Below, one piece after another: positions 31,382 to 32,429 of a stretch of 32,429 bases of DNA. Position numbers and translations under genes: made by a program. Source of the DNA: Proteiniphilum sp. UBA4084 (GTDB lineage: Bacteria; Bacteroidota; Bacteroidia; Bacteroidales; Dysgonomonadaceae); the NCBI GenBank assembly GCA_002383605.1, contig DFYK01000047.1, positions 1 to 32,429 of the forward strand. The letters are read 5' to 3'. The notes under the pieces were generated by a model. That model was not told the DNA's origin, did no database searches, and was given only the letters and a program-made list of their open reading frames with translations. Within the stretch, counting starts at the first letter, position 1, and the number at the start of each line of letters is the position of its first letter.

Positions 31382-32429
31382 ATGGAAAAAAGAGAAGAAC
31401 TTTCGGTGTTACTGGTCGTGTCAACCACCTCCTTCATGGGTACCTTTCTTATCTCGGCGGTGAACATCGCATTGCCCACCATCGAACGGGACTTTTCCCT
31501 CACAGCCATCGAGTTGAGTTGGATCATCACTTCCTTCATCCTGGGTACCGCACTGTTTATGTTGCCGGCCGGTACCTGGGGCGACCGGAACAACAACCGG
31601 AAGCTTTTCAAATGGGGCCTCCTCCTTTTCACACTCTCCTCCCTTCTCTGCTACATTGCACCGGACGGACACTGGCTTATCGCTGGCCGCTTTGTACAGG
31701 GCGTGGGCGCTGCCTTCACAGGTACCACCGGACAAGCCATCCTCGTGGCATCGTTCCCGGCTGAAAAGCGGGGACATGTGCTTGGCATCTCGGTGTCGGC
31801 GGTCTACGCAGGTCTGGCACTGGGACCACTCATAGGGGGTATCCTCACGGTCCATACGGGATGGCGCTCCCTTTTTCTTATCGCAGTAATCTTCGGGTTG
31901 ATCACCTACCTGATCGCATTTCGCTTCCTGAAGAGTAACGGGAAGAAAGCACATCCCAACAGTGGTGGAGACCATTGGGGAACCATCCTGTTTATGACAG
32001 GGCTCTCGGCGCTGGTCTTCGGCTCCTCTCAGATTCCATCCCCCTTGGGTTGGACATTGATGGGTGTCGCCATCATTCTGCTGCTCCTTTTCTGGCAAAT
32101 GGAAAGCAGGGTCAGCAACCCGTTGCTCGATATCCGCCTTTTTACCCGGAACAAGCTTTTCACCTACTCCAACCTCTCCGCACTCATCAATTATACCGCC
32201 ACCTTTGCCATTGTCTTTTTTCTGAGCCTCTACCTGCAAAAGGTTCAGGGCCTCTCGCCTCGCGATGCAGGAGCGATCATCGTCGCACAACCCCTCATGA
32301 TGGCGCTCTTCTCACCGATGGTTGGAAAACTATCCGACAGATTTCAGCCCCGCTACTTCGCCACCGTGGGCATGGCCATGTGCACTTCGGGACTGGGCAT
32401 GCTGGCTTTTCTTTCACCTGCCACACCCA
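31382..32429 (+). CDS. MFS transporter, drug:H+ antiporter type, partial
   Basis: The frame is open from the ATG at 31382 to the right edge, giving the first 349 residues. The sequence matches the EmrB/QacA (DHA2, 14-helix) branch of the major facilitator superfamily. An early helix contains NIALPTIERDFSLTAIELSW, followed by the motif-A-like PAGTWGDRNNNRKLF. An antiporter motif C-like stretch, AVYAGLALGPLIGGIL, comes later. Such pumps export toxic compounds or metabolites using the proton gradient. The gene follows the beta-mannosidase by 80 bp and may be cotranscribed, although a functional link is not obvious. The C-terminal part and stop codon are outside the window. Confidence 0.9.
   Translation, partial: MEKREELSVLLVVSTTSFMGTFLISAVNIALPTIERDFSLTAIELSWIITSFILGTALFMLPAGTWGDRNNNRKLFKWGLLLFTLSSLLCYIAPDGHWLIAGRFVQGVGAAFTGTTGQAILVASFPAEKRGHVLGISVSAVYAGLALGPLIGGILTVHTGWRSLFLIAVIFGLITYLIAFRFLKSNGKKAHPNSGGDHWGTILFMTGLSALVFGSSQIPSPLGWTLMGVAIILLLLFWQMESRVSNPLLDIRLFTRNKLFTYSNLSALINYTATFAIVFFLSLYLQKVQGLSPRDAGAIIVAQPLMMALFSPMVGKLSDRFQPRYFATVGMAMCTSGLGMLAFLSPATP

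Noticed and set aside
31421..32290. A 289-codon minus-strand frame at the right end
   Set aside because: It is antisense to the partial MFS transporter, whose helices and motifs are clear on the plus strand; the minus frame is rich in Cys, Asp, Gly and Lys without a domain.

Overview
The window looks like chromosomal DNA from a Bacteroidales bacterium, probably of the Porphyromonadaceae/Dysgonomonadaceae type (Proteiniphilum- or Petrimonas-like). Evidence: many promoters match the Bacteroidetes consensus (TTTG, about 19-20 bp, TAnnTTTG). The gene families are also typical of this phylum: a DUF5606 protein, a DUF2582-like winged helix, a DUF5009 membrane protein next to a MurNAc kinase and MurQ, carboxynorspermidine dehydrogenase, a pyrB-pyrI pair and a periplasmic GH2 beta-mannosidase. 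The species call is inference.

Layout. 1-4651 (+): a peptidoglycan amino-sugar salvage cluster (partial MurT/NagX-like membrane protein, MurK-like kinase, MurQ etherase, a small unknown protein), then a secreted alpha/beta hydrolase and a FemAB-like transferase. 4663-7272 (-): a ketoacyl-ACP synthase III-like enzyme and a YbdG-type MscS channel. 7421-8623 (+): carboxynorspermidine dehydrogenase. 8624-10075: a more AT-rich insert with repeated putative operator elements and a DUF4143-type ATPase. 10283-16843 (+): pyrB, pyrI, a heptanucleotide repeat array, a flavin reductase, metA, and a tightly packed glycosyltransferase / UPF0104 flippase-like / glycosyltransferase trio. 16846-18072 (-): a lipoprotein lactonase-family propeller. 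18267-19880 (+): DUF5606, cdsA and a small winged-helix protein. 19885-20916 (-): galE. 21005-21991 (+): a second FemAB/GNAT-like protein. 22128-22234 (+): an intergenic promoter, short transcript and terminator unit (candidate small RNA). 22306-23037 (-): PlsC-like acyltransferase. 23237-23521 (+): a small membrane protein with a strong terminator. 25732-23587 (-): nfeD then kdsB. 25902-26357 (+): a divergent HPPK-like protein. 28552-26354 (-): a Rel-family alarmone enzyme with a degenerate hydrolase domain. 28713-31301 (+): GH2 beta-mannosidase. 31382 to the window end (+): a partial MFS drug transporter.

Much of the content concerns the envelope: peptidoglycan sugar recovery, phospholipid synthesis (CdsA, PlsC, KAS III-like), Kdo activation for LPS (KdsB), glycolipid assembly (the trio, GalE) and membrane stress (MscS, NfeD). 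The rest is housekeeping: pyrimidine, methionine, folate-like and polyamine enzymes and the stringent response. No CRISPR array, rRNA, tRNA or recognisable insertion sequence was seen. The least explained items are the small RNA unit at 22128-22234, the repeat cluster before the DUF4143 ATPase, the GCTGANN heptamer array, the Rel protein with a dead-looking HD domain but RxKD synthetase signature, and the glycolipid trio.
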